A stretch of 64,000 nt of DNA, from contig CAVGIV010000003.1 in assembly GCA_963629395.1 (NCBI GenBank), forward strand, positions 12,876-76,875, written 5' to 3'. Each line of letters starts with the position of its first letter. Positions within the stretch are counted from its first letter, which is position 1. The DNA is from CAG-791 sp963629395 (GTDB taxonomy: Bacteria; Bacillota; Clostridia; Lachnospirales; Lachnospiraceae). Shown in pieces: positions 62,845-64,000 of the stretch. Position numbers and translations under genes: made by a program. The notes under the pieces are model-generated. The model had not been told where the DNA came from, did not search any database, and saw only the letters and a list, made by a program, of their open reading frames with translations.

Positions 62845-62880
62845 GATACCAGGGTCAAAAGTTCTTTTGCACCTGGTATC
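62845..62880. repeat. Repeat family A copy upstream of panE
   Basis: 36-nt palindrome: GATACCAGG (62845-62853) with CCTGGTATC (62872-62880), inner AAAAG-TT-CTTTT. It is the cleanest single-unit copy in the window. A second hairpin, GAAGAACCGCC (62893-62903) with its complement at 62932-62942, follows; it lacks a T-run. Confidence 0.75.
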
Positions 62881-62978
62881 CTCTCATGTATAGAAGAACC
62901 GCCCGGACGCACTTGTAAAAAGTACGCCACAGGCGGTTCTTCCACTGCATCACCCTAGTACAATGCACTGCCAGTAAA

Positions 62979-63344
62979 TTATCTTCTGATAAAACCTATC
63001 TTATTTTGCAACGAAGCAAGACTGAATCCCAAAACAGAATTGCATGCATTATTCAGCAGCTGCGCGGATTCAACAGAAGCTTCTGCATTCAGTGCTGCGT
63101 GCGTCTGAACCTTTACCTTGCGCTGCACATTCACTCCGCCGACGACATCATCCAGATCATCATCGGATATTTCCTGAACAAGATCATCCAGATCCGCCTC
63201 TGTCAGCTCAATTCCCTGTTCCTTCCAGAAATCCAGGATGACAGCCGTTGTAGGTTCTCCGTTTTTCTCAATTTCAGCAATCTTCTGCTGAATATCCGGC
63301 TGTGCTGCAATCTGCTGCATTTTTTCCTTCTTTTCTCTTTCCAT
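62979..63344 (-). CDS. Nif11-like leader peptide, probable RiPP precursor
   Basis: 121 aa. Residues about 1-70 look like a Nif11-type leader: QQIAAQPDIQQKI, a helix with DFWKEQGIELTE, acidic DDLVQEISDDDLDDVVGG with a double-glycine site at 69-70. The remaining 51 residues (start VNVQRKVKVQTHAA, one Cys, end GFIRR) would be the core. AAAGGAG lies before the ATG at 63344. A promoter TAAACA-17 nt-TATACT may end at 63458. No maturation enzyme, transporter or immunity gene is in the window, so it is an orphan. A small regulatory protein is the alternative. Confidence 0.65.
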   Translation of the reverse strand: MEREKKEKMQQIAAQPDIQQKIAEIEKNGEPTTAVILDFWKEQGIELTEADLDDLVQEISDDDLDDVVGGVNVQRKVKVQTHAALNAEASVESAQLLNNACNSVLGFSLASLQNKIGFIRR

Positions 63345-63457
63345 CTTTTCTCCTTTTCCGGGCAGCCAGGCCCAGCGGCAAAGACATCCGCTCATCCGCC
63401 TATGCACATGCCGGCACTGACGAACGGCAGAAAAACAAGTGAGACGTTTTCATCGAT

Positions 63458-63486
63458 AGTATATCAAAAAACGCAGGATCTGTTTA
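63458..63486 (-). promoter_or_regulatory. Possible promoter of the leader-peptide gene
   Basis: Minus strand TATACT (63458-63463) with TAAACA at about 63481-63486, spacer 17 nt. The -35 match is partial. It is about 115 nt before the start codon. Confidence 0.4.
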
Positions 63487-63522
63487 GTCCCGCATCATTC
63501 GTAATTTTTTTCGAAAAAGCTG

Positions 63523-63551
63523 TTGACATCTTTCTCATAATTTCGTATATT
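63523..63551 (+). promoter_or_regulatory. tRNA-Met promoter
   Basis: TTGACA (63523-63528), 17-nt spacer, TATATT (63546-63551), 31 nt before the mature tRNA 5' end. Confidence 0.75.
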
Positions 63552-63582
63552 AAATGAGCTGCAGCGATGCAGCGGATGATAT

Positions 63583-63656
63583 GGCGAGGTAGCTCAGCTG
63601 GCTAGAGCACGCGGTTCATACCCGCGGTGTCGAGGGTTCAAGTCCCCCCCTCGCTA
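63583..63656 (+). tRNA. tRNA-Met (anticodon CAT)
   Basis: 74-nt cloverleaf. Acceptor GGCGAGG (63583-63589) with CCTCGCT (63649-63655), D arm GCTC/GAGC, anticodon stem CGCGG/CCGCG around TTCATAC, T loop TTCAAGT, discriminator A. The body resembles the elongator Met tRNA of Bacillus rather than initiator or Ile2. The T stem has an A-C mismatch at 50-64. CCA is not encoded. Own promoter upstream, terminator downstream. Confidence 0.95.
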
Positions 63657-63663
63657 TGATTAT

Positions 63664-63707
63664 AAAAGTCCTAAGAGTGTGAAAATTCAACACTCTTAGG
63701 ACTTTTT
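63664..63707 (+). terminator. Terminator of the tRNA-Met transcript
   Basis: 17-bp stem AAAAGTCCTAAGAGTGT (63664-63680) with its complement from 63690, followed by TTTTT on the plus strand. Confidence 0.88.
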
Positions 63708-63779
63708 GCTGATAGAAACGCAAGGCAAGCAAAAAAATACTCTATACAGAAAGTTTTTTCGGAATTTCAGTAAAAACCA

Positions 63780-63808
63780 TTGACTGCAGTAATGTTTTTG
63801 GCTATATC
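63780..63808 (+). promoter_or_regulatory. Promoter of the AAA ATPase gene
   Basis: TTGACT (63780-63785), 17-nt spacer, TATATC (63803-63808), followed by the Shine-Dalgarno AAAGGAGG. Confidence 0.6.
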
Positions 63809-63828
63809 AATAGAAAGGAGGCAATACC

Positions 63829-64000
63829 ATGATCGTTAGACCCTACTATTTGGATATACTGAAAACCTATCGGGATGTACCGCTGGTGAAGATCCTTGCC
63901 GGAATTCGCCGCTGCGGAAAATCCACTATTTTAGATATGCTGAAAGACGACCTGCTCTGCAGCGGCATTGCGGCAGACCATGTGATCCAGCTACGCTATA
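63829..64000 (+). CDS. AAA-type ATP-binding protein (DUF4143-class), start only
   Basis: The first 57 codons begin MIVRPYYLDILKTYRDVP and contain Walker A GIRRCGKST. This opening is typical of the AAA_14/DUF4143 family of ATPases, which are widely scattered, often as many copies in one genome, and of unknown role. The gene runs off the right edge. AAAGGAGG lies seven bases before the ATG. Confidence 0.85.
   Translation, partial: MIVRPYYLDILKTYRDVPLVKILAGIRRCGKSTILDMLKDDLLCSGIAADHVIQLRY

Noticed and set aside
63583..63656. Initiator tRNA or tRNA-Ile2 instead of elongator tRNA-Met
   Set aside because: The first pair is G-U rather than the initiator-type unpaired C-A, the anticodon stem lacks the three G-C pairs typical of initiators, and the body resembles elongator Met.

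Overview
The window comes from a low-redundancy, roughly 50% G+C chromosome of a Gram-positive anaerobe. The best fit is Clostridia, most likely a Lachnospiraceae-type gut or rumen bacterium. The evidence is a MurE with the meso-DAP signature DNPR, a priA-def-fmt-rsmB-rlmN-stp-prkC-rsgA operon, a lipoprotein-anchored sugar ABC system without its own ATPase, strong AGGAGG ribosome binding sites, sigma-A promoters, and many small palindromic intergenic repeats. No phage, insertion sequence or CRISPR array was seen. This taxonomic reading is inference from gene content.

Layout. 1-4.8 kb (minus): lepA (cut by the left edge), an RsuA-type pseudouridine synthase, purF and a DnaJ-like co-chaperone. 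5.0-21.7 kb: a carbohydrate island holding a GH29 fucosidase, an AraC-type regulator with a degenerate receiver, an esterase, a DUF624 protein, a sugar-binding lipoprotein with two permeases, GH31 alpha-xylosidase, GH74 xyloglucanase, an IclR regulator, and divergent kdgK-kdgA. GH74+GH31+GH29+esterase point to xyloglucan oligosaccharides imported and then taken apart in the cytoplasm; kdgK-kdgA finish ketodeoxygluconate catabolism. 21.9-23.3 kb: a MATE exporter.

23.4-33.1 kb (minus): a division and cell wall cluster, mraZ-rsmH-ftsL-PBP-mraY-ftsW-ftsQ-ftsZ-orf70, without murD, murG or murC; murE sits 18 kb away beside priA. The PBP carries an unusual C-terminal run of calcium-binding type DxDxDG repeats. 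33.4-37.9 kb: lgt, mscS, ychF and a YeiH-type transporter, separated by mosaic palindromic repeats. 38.1-51.1 kb: the long operon murE-priA-def-fmt-Zn peptidase-rsmB-rlmN-stp-prkC-rsgA, linking initiator tRNA formylation and deformylation, rRNA modification and PASTA-kinase signalling. 51.4-56.9 kb: RluD-type synthase, YczE-type membrane protein, UbiB kinase with a small phasin-like partner, DgkA and a D-2-hydroxyacid dehydrogenase.

56.9-57.6 kb has no credible protein gene but reads on the minus strand as a consensus promoter, about 600 nt of structured sequence and an intrinsic terminator. This is the strongest candidate for a large noncoding RNA and the main discovery target. 57.9-64 kb: AGCS symporter and CapA-type protein (plus), a lipoprotein and PanE-type reductase (minus), a Nif11-like double-glycine leader peptide that looks like an orphan RiPP precursor, tRNA-Met, and the start of an AAA ATPase.
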